A stretch of DNA of 58,605 nt from Gammaproteobacteria bacterium (GCA_030066085.1 JASJCI010000027.1:1-58605); one strand, 5' to 3'. Positions 8,801-16,704 are shown, counted from the stretch's first letter. The notes: generated by a model from the letters alone, not told the origin. Made by a program: numbers and translations.

Positions 8801-9328
8801 GATTTCGGGTAGACGGCCTCGCGCCTCGTTGATGCGTTCACGCACCTGCTGCGATCGCTGCAAATGCGTTTCCAGCAGCGACTCGACCTGGGCCAGGCTA
8901 TTGGTCAGCACGGTCAAATCGGCCTTTTCGCTGCGCAATAACTGCTCGAGTTCGGCCAGGTTCATGGACGGGAGCGAATCGGGCAGCTCGGGCGGCGGCT
9001 TCAATTCGAGTTCGGCCACCTGATCGCGCAGCGCCAGGATCTGCTCTTGCGCCGATTCCCGTGCTTTTATGAACTCGGTGCTGGATAACTCGTAACTGCG
9101 TCGCTGCTCGATCAGGCTGATCGCCCTGCGGTAAAAATCGAGCAAGGACTGCTTGACGATTTCATCGAACTCGGTGGCTGCCTCGGCTTCCTGCAATCGG
9201 CTCTGCAGAATTTCGAGCGTGGCGCTGCTTTCCGGTGTCGTCGCCGTCTGTGCATGCGGCTGCAAGGGCATCATGCAAAGGGCTGCCAACAGCAGCCAGT
9301 GGCACCAACTTTTGCGCAAGACTAACAA
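5888..9328 (-). CDS. Large MscS-family mechanosensitive channel (MscK-like)
   Basis: 1146 residues, beginning at TTG 9328 (a second TTG at 9319 also fits; no ATG precedes the signal). Layout: signal peptide ending PHAQ; a periplasmic, strongly helical Glu/Arg/Gln-rich coiled-coil region to about residue 470; some eight to eleven membrane segments; then the MscS core with GVGIGFGLQEIVANFICGI (pore-lining TM3), LFERPIRLGDTV and VPNKEFITGRLLNWT. MscK/KefA proteins of 1100-1120 residues have this plan and open under membrane tension during osmotic downshock, with ion dependence in MscK. A charged cytoplasmic loop (EEPEVDYG region) interrupts the membrane part. The gene appears monocistronic. The family is clear; the specific MscK function is inferred from length and layout. 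Confidence 0.88.
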   Translation of the reverse strand: MLVLRKSWCHWLLLAALCMMPLQPHAQTATTPESSATLEILQSRLQEAEAATEFDEIVKQSLLDFYRRAISLIEQRRSYELSSTEFIKARESAQEQILALRDQVAELELKPPPELPDSLPSMNLAELEQLLRSEKADLTVLTNSLAQVESLLETHLQRSQQVRERINEARGRLPEIAEELNSPVPEDQPQRLTEARRWTLEHESLALGAEIEMLNQELLGIPARTELLNVQRDKATLEMNRQLQYVELLQAPVVERRLSEAEVAREEAEETERQAFGKHPLVQEIAQQNTLLGEELNQLATAMEEISSEEIIATSQARQVADNFSLARKKLEIAGLSEALGQVLLEQRRGLPDAADFRAAEERRQQLVVESSLRQIRNREERTRLRDINAYVDDLIEPLPETWRSLLRLEILELAETRRELIDKAIAADETYLQELAELDFAQRQLLENVNAFNQFLDERLLWVRTGKPPSWEMFGSIVESAGIFFSPQHLQQLARVLFLPEEIPWVLLLGLALSALLMVKQKSLRAALERCGDNVGQLRRDSYYYTVKALVLTVVIALPWPVLFAALGLHLQYVRGLDQFEVETHIYNAAEWTGQFVPAIGAAFDQIAVYVFYFVAFNIFCDRKGLAVVHLHWDPATTEKLKAEIRLLMAGFLPSIFFLVASITYDPAALASGLSRLFFIIVTFSLAWFFVRILAPRTGLLKDYYSRNPGNPLTWFRYLWVGLALLLPIMLAVLAAMGYVYTAAQLGTRLVDTLWLLVAIILIHQLVVRWVLLTNRQLEFNDALERHRAQRAARDAQEDGDGGELLIEEPEVDYGALGEDSKKLINNALTIVAALGLWVTWSSVLPALRILQEISLWSYSATIDGSEKLVPVTLADIILGILILTITVLAALRLPALLEIILLARLKITAGSRYAISTLTQYSIVGIGIVIAFNILGGSWDAIQWLIAALGVGIGFGLQEIVANFICGIILLFERPIRLGDTVTVGDTSGVVTRIRIRSTTIRNWDEKELVVPNKEFITGRLLNWTLSDPMARIVIPVGIAYGSDVGQALKLVSECAAEHERVLEDPEPVVTLENFGDNALTIMLRCYIDSTDIRVKTQSELNMAINRKFEQAGIVISFPQRDIHLDTTRPLDLRIHQVTPQEQT

Positions 9329-9462
9329 ACCTGATCCCGAGTAAAGAACGAATGTTGGCGATATCTTATCATTGTCTTCGCCTTGTAATTTGTGAAATCG
9401 TAGACGTCGAATTCACCTGTCTTCGTAGAAGGAGCAGTGAATCCAGCCGATCAACCACATTA

Positions 9463-9651
9463 TCAGTGGCAGGCACAATCCCTCCGCCAGTCTATCGCCC
9501 GGCCGGCACGGCAGAAGGTCAGATATGCTGCGAATGCAACGACCAGTGCGCCAATGCGGATCGCGGGCGAAACCTCGGTGAGAGGATCGCTTGCCGCCAG
9601 GATAAACATGCGGACGACAAGACCGGTAACTATCGTGGAAAGGACGCGCAA
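9463..9651 (-). pseudogene. AzlD fragment ending at a palindromic repeat
   Basis: The minus-strand frame reads LSTIVTGLVVRMFILAASDPL then IRIGALVVAFAAYLTF, which aligns block for block with the intact AzlD at 32423-32746 (VSYAMVAGLIFRMIVLPESDL; RIAAVALAFAAYFLL). Everything upstream of the SYAMVAG-equivalent, including the N-terminal membrane segment, is absent, and the break falls at the 49-bp palindrome at 9650-9698. Past AAYL the frame leaves the family pattern, consistent with a frameshift. AzlD is the small partner of AzlC in branched-chain amino-acid export. No azlC remnant is seen nearby. Loss of both ends shows this is a fossil. Confidence 0.6.
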
Positions 9652-9698
9652 AAAAGGGGACGGAGGGATTAAAAAATAATCCCTCCGTCCCCTTTTTT
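9650..9698. repeat. REP-like element as a near-perfect palindrome (cluster 3)
   Basis: A copy of the core (AAAAAAGGGGACGGAGGG) and its inverse (CCCTCCGTCCCCTTTTTT) are separated by only about a dozen A/T bases, making a hairpin with roughly 20-bp arms. This is the most compact instance in the window. It sits exactly at the 5' break of the AzlD fragment. A GGAGGGATTGTGCCTGCCAC stretch at the other end of the fragment (minus strand, near 9465-9485) may be a decayed relative. Confidence 0.85.
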
Positions 9699-9868
9699 AA
9701 CTGGATGCAGCCGCGAACGAGGCCGGCGGGCCGAGAATTTCAACCGCGGAATCGGCCGTATCCGCCTGGGTGATTCCTACCGACGAGGAAAAAATGGTGG
9801 CGCAGCACGCCCTGGCGCTGGTGTCTAAAAAGAAACGGGAGAAAAGAGGGCGACAACGACAGGGCAAG

Positions 9869-9914
9869 GCGGGCGCGGAACCAGGGCGCAGTATCGCGCC
9901 CGCTGCCTTTTTTT
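9869..9914 (+). terminator. GC hairpin followed by T7, possible terminator
   Basis: GCGGGCGCG (9869-9877) pairs perfectly with CGCGCCCGC (9895-9903), and after TGCC a run of seven T follows on the plus strand. This would stop plus-strand transcription just before the convergent PPK2 gene. No plus-strand gene directly upstream is recognised, so its purpose may be to block read-through, or it is incidental. Confidence 0.35.
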
Positions 9915-9930
9915 CGCCTTGCCGACAGGT

Positions 9931-10749
9931 TCAGTATCGCTCCGGTACGAAGGTGCGGCTCGCCAGCGTGGCACGGGCGTCGAAGGCCCCCTCGGTATCA
10001 GGATCGGGTAACTCGATATCGTCCAGCGGAATATCCTCGTACGGTATCTGGTTCAACAGGTGGGAGATGCAGTTGAGCCGTGCGCGCCGCTTGTCGTCCG
10101 CCACGACCACGTGCCAGGGGGTCTGGGCTTTGTCGGTCGCCGCAAGCATGTCGTCGCGGGCGCGCGAGTAATCGTGCCAGCGCCGGCGCGACTCGAGATC
10201 CATCGGGCTCAGTTTCCAGGTTTTCCTGGGGTCGGTGATGCGGGCCTGCATGCGCCGCCACTGTTCTTCATCGGTGATGTCGAACCAGTACTTGAATAGC
10301 CGGATACCGTCGTCCACCACGAATTTCTCGAATTCGGGGCAGTTCAGCAGAAAACGGCGGTACTGCTCCTCGCTGCAGAAATTCATCACTCGCTCGACGC
10401 CGGCCCGGTTGTACCAGCTGCGATCGAACAGCACCACCTCGCCGGCGGCGGGGAAGTGGGCAATGTAGCGCTGCAGGTAGAACTGGTTTTTTTCCCGTTC
10501 GGTTGGCGCCGGCAGGGCAGCGGTGCGAAAGATCCGCGGGCTGACGCGCTCGGTGATGCGCTTGATGACGCCCCCCTTGCCGGCCGCGTCGCGGCCTTCG
10601 AAGACGACGATGACGCGCTCGCCACTGGCTACTAGCCAGCGCTGCAGCTTGACCAGTTCGACCTGCAGTTCGTACATCGCCGCCTCGTAGGTCTTGCGGT
10701 CGAGCCTTGCCCGCGCGCCCTTGGCTTTTTTCTGTTTCTTTCCCACCAC
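9931..10749 (-). CDS. ppk2: Polyphosphate kinase 2 (PPK2 family)
   Basis: 272 residues; GTG start at 10749 with AAAGGGG upstream (a second GTG follows at once). The enzyme transfers phosphate between polyphosphate and nucleotides (NDP or NMP depending on class), acting in the cytoplasm. Diagnostic motifs: Walker A GRDAAGKGG at residues 52-60, Walker B VVLFDRSWYNRAGVERV near 105-121, and the lid RITDPRKTWKLSPMD. A lysine-rich N-terminus (KKQKKAKGARAR) is typical of the family and may bind polyphosphate. Single-domain length and the lid sequence suggest class I (ADP/GDP phosphorylating), though class cannot be settled by eye. The gene stands alone between the AzlD fossil and a divergent small ORF. 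Confidence 0.92.
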   Translation of the reverse strand: MVGKKQKKAKGARARLDRKTYEAAMYELQVELVKLQRWLVASGERVIVVFEGRDAAGKGGVIKRITERVSPRIFRTAALPAPTEREKNQFYLQRYIAHFPAAGEVVLFDRSWYNRAGVERVMNFCSEEQYRRFLLNCPEFEKFVVDDGIRLFKYWFDITDEEQWRRMQARITDPRKTWKLSPMDLESRRRWHDYSRARDDMLAATDKAQTPWHVVVADDKRRARLNCISHLLNQIPYEDIPLDDIELPDPDTEGAFDARATLASRTFVPERY

Positions 10750-10895
10750 GTTTCCCCTTTGAACCGAGAAAGTCCGATCGTCTTACGGCGAGGGACTCGC
10801 TGGAATCCCGCGGAACCAGGGTTCAAACCTGATGCAAATCGCGGTACGTCGGGCTACGATAGCAGACTTGCGGCTGACTACCAATGGAGCAAACC

Positions 10896-11174
10896 ATGAC
10901 TCAATCCGAGGAAGATACCGGCGTCATCCTGGCGCTGATGCAAAGATTCAACGAGCAGCGGCTGCCGGAAATGCTTGCGATCAAGGCCAGGGTCGACCAG
11001 GGAGAGTGCCTGACGGAACACGATATTTCGTTCCTGGAAAAGATCGCGGCCGATTCGCAACATGTCGTACCGCTGCTCGACAAGCATCCCGAGCTGCAGC
11101 CGATCGCGTCGCGCGCGGTCAGCCTGTACCGGGAAATCACCGACAAGGCGCTCGAGAACGAAAAAAGCGCCTAG
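10896..11174 (+). CDS. Small acidic hypothetical protein
   Basis: 92 residues from ATG 10896, selected because GGAG lies seven bases upstream; an ATG at 10884 has none. The sequence is wholly helical in appearance, acidic, with no signal peptide or membrane segment: SEEDTGVILALMQRFNEQRLPEML, then ECLTEHDISFLEKIAADSQHV and LYREITDKALENE. It is divergent from PPK2 with 146 bases between. I do not recognise a domain; short helical proteins of this kind are frequent near stress and polyphosphate genes in gammaproteobacteria, but that is not evidence of function. Ends 15 bases before the convergent K+ channel gene. Confidence 0.7.
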   Translation: MTQSEEDTGVILALMQRFNEQRLPEMLAIKARVDQGECLTEHDISFLEKIAADSQHVVPLLDKHPELQPIASRAVSLYREITDKALENEKSA

Positions 11175-11189
11175 GTTCCCTCCCGCAGG

Positions 11190-11597
11190 TCAGTTTTTCC
11201 CGTCTTCCTCGGGGATGGTTTCTTCGGATTCGGCGTCGATATCGTCGTCGATGATTTCTTCGAGTTCCCGAATCAGGCTCAGGTCGGCGTGCAGTTGCGA
11301 TGCTTCGGTGGTGGCCATAACCGCGATCGAAGCGACCATGCCGAACAGGATCAAGCCGTTGAACGCGATCACGACCGCGAGGAAGCGCGACCAGCGCCTG
11401 GTTGGTCGAATATCGCCGTAACCCACCGTGGTCGCAGTGATAAATGACCAGTACAGTGCTTCCATTGCCGGCCATTTTTCCTGTCGTCCCGCAATTTGAC
11501 CCAGTGCGACAATGATGGCGACCGACAGCAGGATAACCGGCGAGGCGATCTTGAGGATCAACCAGAACAGTTGAAAAAACGTGATCGTGAAATCCAT
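11190..11597 (-). CDS. Two-TM potassium channel (Ion_trans_2)
   Basis: 135 residues from ATG 11597; a TTG at 11636 extends the frame but adds nothing useful. The protein has an N-terminal membrane helix (ILLSVAIIVALGQIA), a pore helix and selectivity filter (ALYWSFITATTVGYGDIRPT), and a second helix (FLAVVIAFNGLILFGMVASIAVMA). The filter TVGYGD is the canonical K+ signature. The C-terminal tail of about 40 residues is very acidic (ELEEIIDDDIDAESEETIPEEDG) and carries no RCK/TrkA_N domain, so gating is not obvious. It should work as a tetramer in the inner membrane. Convergent with the small acidic ORF; no operon partner. Confidence 0.85.
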   Translation of the reverse strand: MDFTITFFQLFWLILKIASPVILLSVAIIVALGQIAGRQEKWPAMEALYWSFITATTVGYGDIRPTRRWSRFLAVVIAFNGLILFGMVASIAVMATTEASQLHADLSLIRELEEIIDDDIDAESEETIPEEDGKN

Positions 11598-11801
11598 CGT
11601 CGAGGAGTCTTTTTCGAAACTCGCGCATGCTAGCAAAAAATGAGGGGGGATTAAAAACTATCCCGGCACCATACAAGCGCAGCGAAGCAATCTCCTGAAA
11701 CCTGAGTTTCTTTTGCTATTGCATTTTGTTGCGAGATTGCTGCGTCAAAAAGACTTGATGCCTGTTTCTAATCCTTCTAAACGCGTTGTACCCGCGGCAA
11801 A

Positions 11802-12320
11802 CTGTCATCCCCGCCTGGGCGGGGATCTTGAACTACTGGCACCTTGCATTCTTCGAGAGATTCCGAAACGCCGGAGCCCGCCGGGCCGCGCAGGCTTGCG
11901 CGGGGGTGACGATGACTGAGAGCTGGTCCGTCATCCCCGCGCAAGCGCACTGCTGTCCGGAATAATTTTTTACAGCACTGTTAACACCTGTCACCCCGCG
12001 GCTTGACCGCGGGGTCCAGTGATGAGCCAAGATTTTCCGGATCCCGCGGTCGAGCCGCGGGATGACAACTCAAGAGGTAGAGAATTAAGTCGGAGTACGG
12101 CTTTAGCGTACCAAAACATCGTTTTTAAAAGTGTTTTCGATCAGGCGTTTAAAATATCCCGGACAGTAGTGCGCGCAAGCCTGCGCGGCCCGCCGGTGAT
12201 ATTCTGCTACGGGCACCCCAAAATCGGGAGATCCCCGCTTGCGCGGCGGTCCGACGTATCGGGATGACGCCAACCATCGGGAAGTTCCCGCCTGCGTGGC
12301 GGTCCGACATCAAGGTCGGC
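11802..12320. repeat. GC-rich intergenic repeat block A
   Basis: The gap between the K+ channel and the BCCT pair is filled with fragments of the window's second repeat family: TCATCCCCGCCTGGGCGGGGATCTT (read as two halves around 11803-11827), CGCAGGCTTGCGCGGGGGTGACG, an inverted pair CCCGCGGCTTGACCGCGGGG / CCGCGGTCGAGCCGCGGG (about 11995-12061), and GAGATCCCCGCTTGCGCGGC further right. No gene is visible in 11640-12329. Confidence 0.75.
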
Positions 12321-12329
12321 GGCCACGGA

Positions 12330-12437
12330 TCAGTCGGACGAGTTACCGTCGTCGAAATCCTTGAAATACAGCCAGATCAGCAGGCCGACGAAGACGAATA
12401 TCTGGGCGTTGATCAGCGTATCGCCGAGGCCGCTCAT
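12330..12437 (-). CDS. 35-residue membrane microprotein coupled to BCCT carrier
   Basis: ATG at 12437 overlaps the TGA of the BCCT gene (12434-12436) in an ATGA arrangement, the usual sign of translational coupling. The product, MSGLGDTLINAQIFVFVG followed by LLIWLYFKDFDDGNSSD, has one transmembrane helix of about 16-18 residues (IFVFVGLLIWLYF) and an acidic C-terminal tail. No frame or stop problem is seen. Its position, coupling and single helix suggest a small subunit or modulator that binds the transporter, as known for other bacterial carrier-associated microproteins; this is inference. It is too short for standard gene finders and could be missed in annotations. Confidence 0.6.
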   Translation of the reverse strand: MSGLGDTLINAQIFVFVGLLIWLYFKDFDDGNSSD

Positions 12438-13945
12438 GACGATACCCCGGGTTCCTGCTTGAGTGCTTTCAGCAGGCAGACGACCAGCAGCAGCACGACG
12501 TAAACGAACGGCAGCGAACCCAGCGCGATGATCGATTTGACCGCGTCGATGCTGCCGGACAGGATCATGACCAGGCCGAGCGCGCCGAGGATCACGCCCC
12601 AGCTCAGCTTGACCTTGACCGCGGGATCGAGATCGCCCCCGGTCGAAAACATGCCGAGTACAAAAGCCGCGCTGACGACGCTGGTGACGATGAACAGGAA
12701 CGCGGCGACGATCACCAGCGCCACGGTCAGGCCCGGCAGCGGGAAATCCTGCAGCACGTAGAAGGTCACCGCGCTGACGTTGTTCCGGACCACGTCCATG
12801 ATCGGCGAACCGTCGTTTTGCAGCGTATCGAAGAAGCCGGCGCCGCCGAATACGCCGAACCACAGGATCGAGAACGCGGTCGGCACGAAGATCACGCCGA
12901 CGACGAATTCGCGGATCGTGCGCCCGCGCGAAATGCGCGCGATGAACACGCCGACGAACGGCGCCCACGCGATCCACCAGACCATGTAGGTCAGGGTCCA
13001 GGACTGGAACCAGTTGCCGACCTGCTCGTCCATGAAGGTGAAAGTGCGAAATCCGTGCACCCAGACGCCGCCGAAATACTCGCCCACCGCCTGCACGATG
13101 CCGCCCATCAGGTAATGCGTCGGCCCGGCGATGAGCACGAATACCATCAGGCCGCCGGCGGTGGCCATCGCCGCGTTGGACAGCCGCGCCATGCCGCTGC
13201 CGAGATCGACCACCAGCGGCGGGAAGTAGGACAGGCACAACACGGCGAATACCGCCATCGTCAGCGCCATGCCGGTGTTCTCGAGCCCGAACAGCGCGTC
13301 GATGCCGTCCTTGACCTGGAACACGCCCATCGCGATCGAACCGCCGACGCCGATCGCGATCGCGACGATCGCGAGCAGGTTGCTGAGCCAGCCCACCGTG
13401 GCGGCAATGCGGTTGTTGCCGAAGATGTCGACGATCGGCGCACCGATCAGGCTCGGTGCGCCGCGGCGAAAACCGAAATAGGCAATCACCAGGCCGGTCA
13501 GCGCGTAGATCGCCCAGGCGTGCAGGCCCCAGTGGAAGTTGGTCATGAACAGCGCGTTGCCGGCGGATACGCGCGCGTCCCGGTACTGCGAGATCAGGTC
13601 GAAGTGCGTCAGCGGTTCGGCCGTGCCCCAGAACAGCAGGCCGACACCCATGCCGGCGGCGAACAGCATCGTCAACCACGAAATGGTGGAAAACTCGGGC
13701 TCGTCGTCGTCGTGACCGAGCTTGATGCGGCCGTAGCGCGACAGCGCCAGCCACAGGCTCAGGAACAGCATGAACGAGACCGCGGCCATGATGAACCAGG
13801 CGCGGCTGGTGAACTGCTCCTGCACCATCCGCGCGGACAATTCGGCCAGTCCCTGGGGATCGAACAGGCCCCACACCGCGACCAGGCCGGTAATCGACAA
13901 CGCGAGCAGCAGCAGTGGGCTGGTAAAGGCGGATTTTGGTTGCAC
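12434..13945 (-). CDS. BCCT-family transporter (betaine/carnitine/choline type)
   Basis: 503 residues from GTG 13945 with GGAA about eight bases upstream. Twelve hydrophobic segments, the family hallmark WTLTYMVWWIAWAPFVGVFI (TM8 with its tryptophan cluster), the glycine-rich stretch FAAGMGVGLLFWGTAEP in TM3, and RGRTIREF after TM8 are all present. BCCT carriers bring quaternary ammonium or sulfonium compounds into the cell, driven by Na+ or H+, for osmoprotection or catabolism. In BetP-type Na+ carriers the TM3 glycine motif GMGIG is expected and GMGVG is seen, which favours Na+ coupling. No long regulatory N- or C-terminal tail is present, so osmosensing as in BetP is unlikely. Substrate unknown. 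Confidence 0.92.
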   Translation of the reverse strand: MQPKSAFTSPLLLLALSITGLVAVWGLFDPQGLAELSARMVQEQFTSRAWFIMAAVSFMLFLSLWLALSRYGRIKLGHDDDEPEFSTISWLTMLFAAGMGVGLLFWGTAEPLTHFDLISQYRDARVSAGNALFMTNFHWGLHAWAIYALTGLVIAYFGFRRGAPSLIGAPIVDIFGNNRIAATVGWLSNLLAIVAIAIGVGGSIAMGVFQVKDGIDALFGLENTGMALTMAVFAVLCLSYFPPLVVDLGSGMARLSNAAMATAGGLMVFVLIAGPTHYLMGGIVQAVGEYFGGVWVHGFRTFTFMDEQVGNWFQSWTLTYMVWWIAWAPFVGVFIARISRGRTIREFVVGVIFVPTAFSILWFGVFGGAGFFDTLQNDGSPIMDVVRNNVSAVTFYVLQDFPLPGLTVALVIVAAFLFIVTSVVSAAFVLGMFSTGGDLDPAVKVKLSWGVILGALGLVMILSGSIDAVKSIIALGSLPFVYVVLLLVVCLLKALKQEPGVSS

Positions 13946-14127
13946 TGTTTATTCCGTCTGAATTGCCGGTTTCGAAGCCGGCCGTGAACGAAGTGTTTCG
14001 GCCCTGGCGCGAGGCTACCATGCACGCCCAGTCGAAACAAAGCGGAGTGTGGTAGCCGACGTGCGGCAGCCGTCCGACCCGGCGCCGCAACTGATTACAA
14101 ATCCTTCTGCAAACGCTACCCTCGCAT

Positions 14128-14430
14128 CACCCCGTCATCCCCGCGCAAGCGGGGATCTTGAACTACCAGCTTCCCACACCCTCAGGATTCCGGGACGCCG
14201 GACCGCCGCTTACGCGGGAATGACACAGAATTTCGGGAGATTCCGTGGCGCAGGAGCCAGCCGGGACCCGAAGGGCCTGAAGCCGCGCAAGCCTGCGCGG
14301 CCCGGCGGTGATCTTGAGCGACCTGCACCACACATTCGCAAGATTCCGGGGCGCCGAACCGCCGCTTGCGCGGGAATGACGCCAGAATCGTAAAGGCTGC
14401 TTTGGCCCGTCGGGCCTCGCAATGACGAGG
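14128..14430. repeat. GC-rich intergenic repeat block B
   Basis: The gap between the BCCT gene and the cytochrome gene carries several copies of the second repeat family: CGTCATCCCCGCGCAAGCGG at about 14130, GCCGCTTACGCGGGAATGAC near 14204, CGCGCAAGCCTGCGCGGCCC near 14284, and GCCGCTTGCGCGGGAATGAC near 14361. Between copies 1 and 4 the intervening text (GATCTTGA, TTCCGGGACGCC) repeats too, so larger units have duplicated. No gene seen. Confidence 0.75.
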
Positions 14431-14445
14431 GAATCGGGCGGTGTT

Positions 14446-16704
14446 TCAACCGCCGCCGTAGCGGGCGAGCCAGGCGCGGACCTGCGGGTTGTTGGCGGCG
14501 AAAGGCTCGAGTACCGACAGGTACCTGCGAATGCCGTCGGTTTTCGCGCTTTTGTCCATGTACGCGACCTGCAGGAAGGACAGGTCGAGCTGGTTGGGCC
14601 AGCGCCGGCTCGCCGCGTCGATGACCTCTATCGCCTTGCCGGTTTGCCCCAGCGAATCGAGCGCAACCGCGTACACGTAGACGTGGTGCGGACTCGCATC
14701 GACCTGCCGCGTCGCCGCTTCGAGGTAACCGAGCGCCTCCTCACGTTGACCCGCGCGCACGAGGTAAAGCCCGTAGGCGTGGTTGCTGCTGGCGCTGTTG
14801 GGGGCAACCTCGAGCGCGCGCAACAGCAAGTCGAGCCCCTCGCGGTCGGCGCCGATGCCGCGATACAGGTCGGCGAGATTGAGCAGTGCCGGCACGAACT
14901 CGGGCTCGATCTCGAGCGCGGCCTTGAACGCCCGTTCGGCCAGGATCGGGTAGCCCGATTGCAGTTCCAGGTTGCCGATCGCGAGCTGGCCCGCGGGCGA
15001 ATCGGCGTGGTAGGCGAGGGCGGCGCGCAGCTCGTCGAGCAAACGCTGCAGGCGCTCGCCATCCTTGCCGCTCACCTGCGGCAGCGCGTCGACAAGCGCA
15101 ATCGCGACCGCGTGACGCACCGTCTGCAGCGGATCGTCGATCAGCGGCTGCAGCAATCGCCAGCGCAGCTCCAGCGGCGCCGCCTGCAGCAGTTCGACGG
15201 CGGCGCGGCGCAACAGCGGGTCGGGGTTCGACAACTGCGCCGCCGCCCGCTCGTACGCGAGCGGCGACTGGAACGCGCCGATCTTGCCGAGCAGACTGGC
15301 CGCGCGGATCGGTGCGAGGCCGGCAGGGGGGTTACGCAGGTAGTCGAGGAAAACCTGCGAATCCTGCAGCGCCAGGCCGTGATTGATCGTTGCCCAGCGA
15401 TTGCCGCGTTCGCCGATGCCCCAGGCGCGCAGGTTTTCGGCGGCCCAGGCAGGCGTGTCATCGGTATGGCATTGATTGCAGGCGTTGGGCGCTCCTGTTT
15501 TCTCCGAAAAAGCCGGGTCGGGAATCGGGAAGCTGTGATCGCGGCGCGGATCGACCGTCATGTAGACCCGCTCGGGCATGTGGCAGGCGACGCAGGCGGC
15601 GCCCGCGGAGCCGGGTTCGTGGTGGTGGTGTTTTGGATTGTCGAAAACCGTTGGTAAATGGCACTGCGCACAGAGCGCGTTACCCTCGGCAATCGTTTTG
15701 CCGGAATGCGGGTCGTGGCAATTGGCGCAGGTAACGCCGCGCTGTGCCATCCTGCTCTGCAGGAAAGAGCCCAGCACGAATACCTCGTCGTCGATTTGCC
15801 CGTCGCTGAAATACAGCCCGGGCTCGATCGATGCCAGGCGGTAATGATCGTGAAACGTGAGCAGGGGAACCGGATGGCCGCTGGTCGAGCGGCGCGAATG
15901 ACATGCGCCGCAGGTATCGACGTAGGCGTCGTTACCCTCGCCGGAGGGTGAGGCAATTGCACTGCCCTCGGCGAAGGTCCAGCGCAGGCGCGCTGCCGGC
16001 TTGGCGGCGAAGCCGGAATCCGTCTCGCCCAGGCTGCCGTTTTGCGCCAGTTCGAGGTGGCGCGAGGCCGGTCCGTGGCAAGCTTCGCAACCGACCCCGG
16101 GTTCGGACCAGCTGCTGCGGTAGCCGCTGGTCGCGGGGTCGAAACCCTTTTCGTAGTCGGTGGCGTGACACTCGATGCAGCGACTGTTCGCGTTTTGCAG
16201 GTGGCGCGTCCAGAAAAACGGGTGATCGGGATTTATGTCCTCGTCCGCCTGCAGGTGATACCAGCGCTGCCCGCCCTGGTCGGCGGGGCGACTGTCCCAG
16301 GCGATGTTGAGCGCCTGCAGGTGGCCATTGCCGATGTCGACCAGGTACTGCTGCAGCGGGTAGTGGCCGAAGGTGTAGGCAATCGGGTAGTCGCGGGTCT
16401 CGCCGCCAGCGCCCGCGGTTTCGGCGCGATATTCCTCGCCCGCGCGGTAAAGGCGCGTCCCGATACCGTGGAAACTCAGCTCGACGTCATCGAAGTCGCC
16501 CAGCACCGTGGTCGCGGAAGGGGCCTGCATTGCGCGCGCGTGATCCGACCGTTGCCAGGCGTCGTGGATGTCCCGGTGGCAGTCGCGGCAGCTGTCGGAA
16601 CCGGTGAATACTGCGGCCGATCCCGCATCCGGGTGGAACGCGACAAGGACGAGGGCGAGCATCAGCGGTTGAATGAGGAAACCAGCCTTGCCGAGCGATG
16701 ACAT
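14446..16704 (-). CDS. Octahaem c-type cytochrome with TPR tail
   Basis: 752 residues from ATG 16704, preferred over an upstream TTG (16731). Residues here are counted from that TTG, nine more than from the ATG. An N-terminal signal peptide is followed by eight CXXCH haem-binding motifs at about residues 48, 185, 215, 274, 335, 354, 380 and 418, with the spacing CRDCH, CIECH, CEACH, CGACH, CANCH, CAQCH, CVACH, CNQCH. A VPLLTFHDHYRLA segment and a His cluster (NPKHHHHEPG) lie in the haem region. From residue 430 to the end there are HEAT-like and then TPR-like helical repeats (ALEIEPEFVPALLNLADLYRG). This fusion of a cytochrome c554/octahaem-like module and TPRs recurs in uncultured proteobacteria and planctomycetes, with no tested function. 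It should be periplasmic. Confidence 0.88.
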   Translation of the reverse strand: MSSLGKAGFLIQPLMLALVLVAFHPDAGSAAVFTGSDSCRDCHRDIHDAWQRSDHARAMQAPSATTVLGDFDDVELSFHGIGTRLYRAGEEYRAETAGAGGETRDYPIAYTFGHYPLQQYLVDIGNGHLQALNIAWDSRPADQGGQRWYHLQADEDINPDHPFFWTRHLQNANSRCIECHATDYEKGFDPATSGYRSSWSEPGVGCEACHGPASRHLELAQNGSLGETDSGFAAKPAARLRWTFAEGSAIASPSGEGNDAYVDTCGACHSRRSTSGHPVPLLTFHDHYRLASIEPGLYFSDGQIDDEVFVLGSFLQSRMAQRGVTCANCHDPHSGKTIAEGNALCAQCHLPTVFDNPKHHHHEPGSAGAACVACHMPERVYMTVDPRRDHSFPIPDPAFSEKTGAPNACNQCHTDDTPAWAAENLRAWGIGERGNRWATINHGLALQDSQVFLDYLRNPPAGLAPIRAASLLGKIGAFQSPLAYERAAAQLSNPDPLLRRAAVELLQAAPLELRWRLLQPLIDDPLQTVRHAVAIALVDALPQVSGKDGERLQRLLDELRAALAYHADSPAGQLAIGNLELQSGYPILAERAFKAALEIEPEFVPALLNLADLYRGIGADREGLDLLLRALEVAPNSASSNHAYGLYLVRAGQREEALGYLEAATRQVDASPHHVYVYAVALDSLGQTGKAIEVIDAASRRWPNQLDLSFLQVAYMDKSAKTDGIRRYLSVLEPFAANNPQVRAWLARYGGG

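Noticed and set aside
12330-14090. A 586-codon minus-strand frame overlapping the BCCT gene in another phase
   Set aside because: Most of it is Arg-rich shadow of the carrier. Only its last 35 codons, from the ATGA overlap on, make a credible protein, and these are listed as the microprotein.
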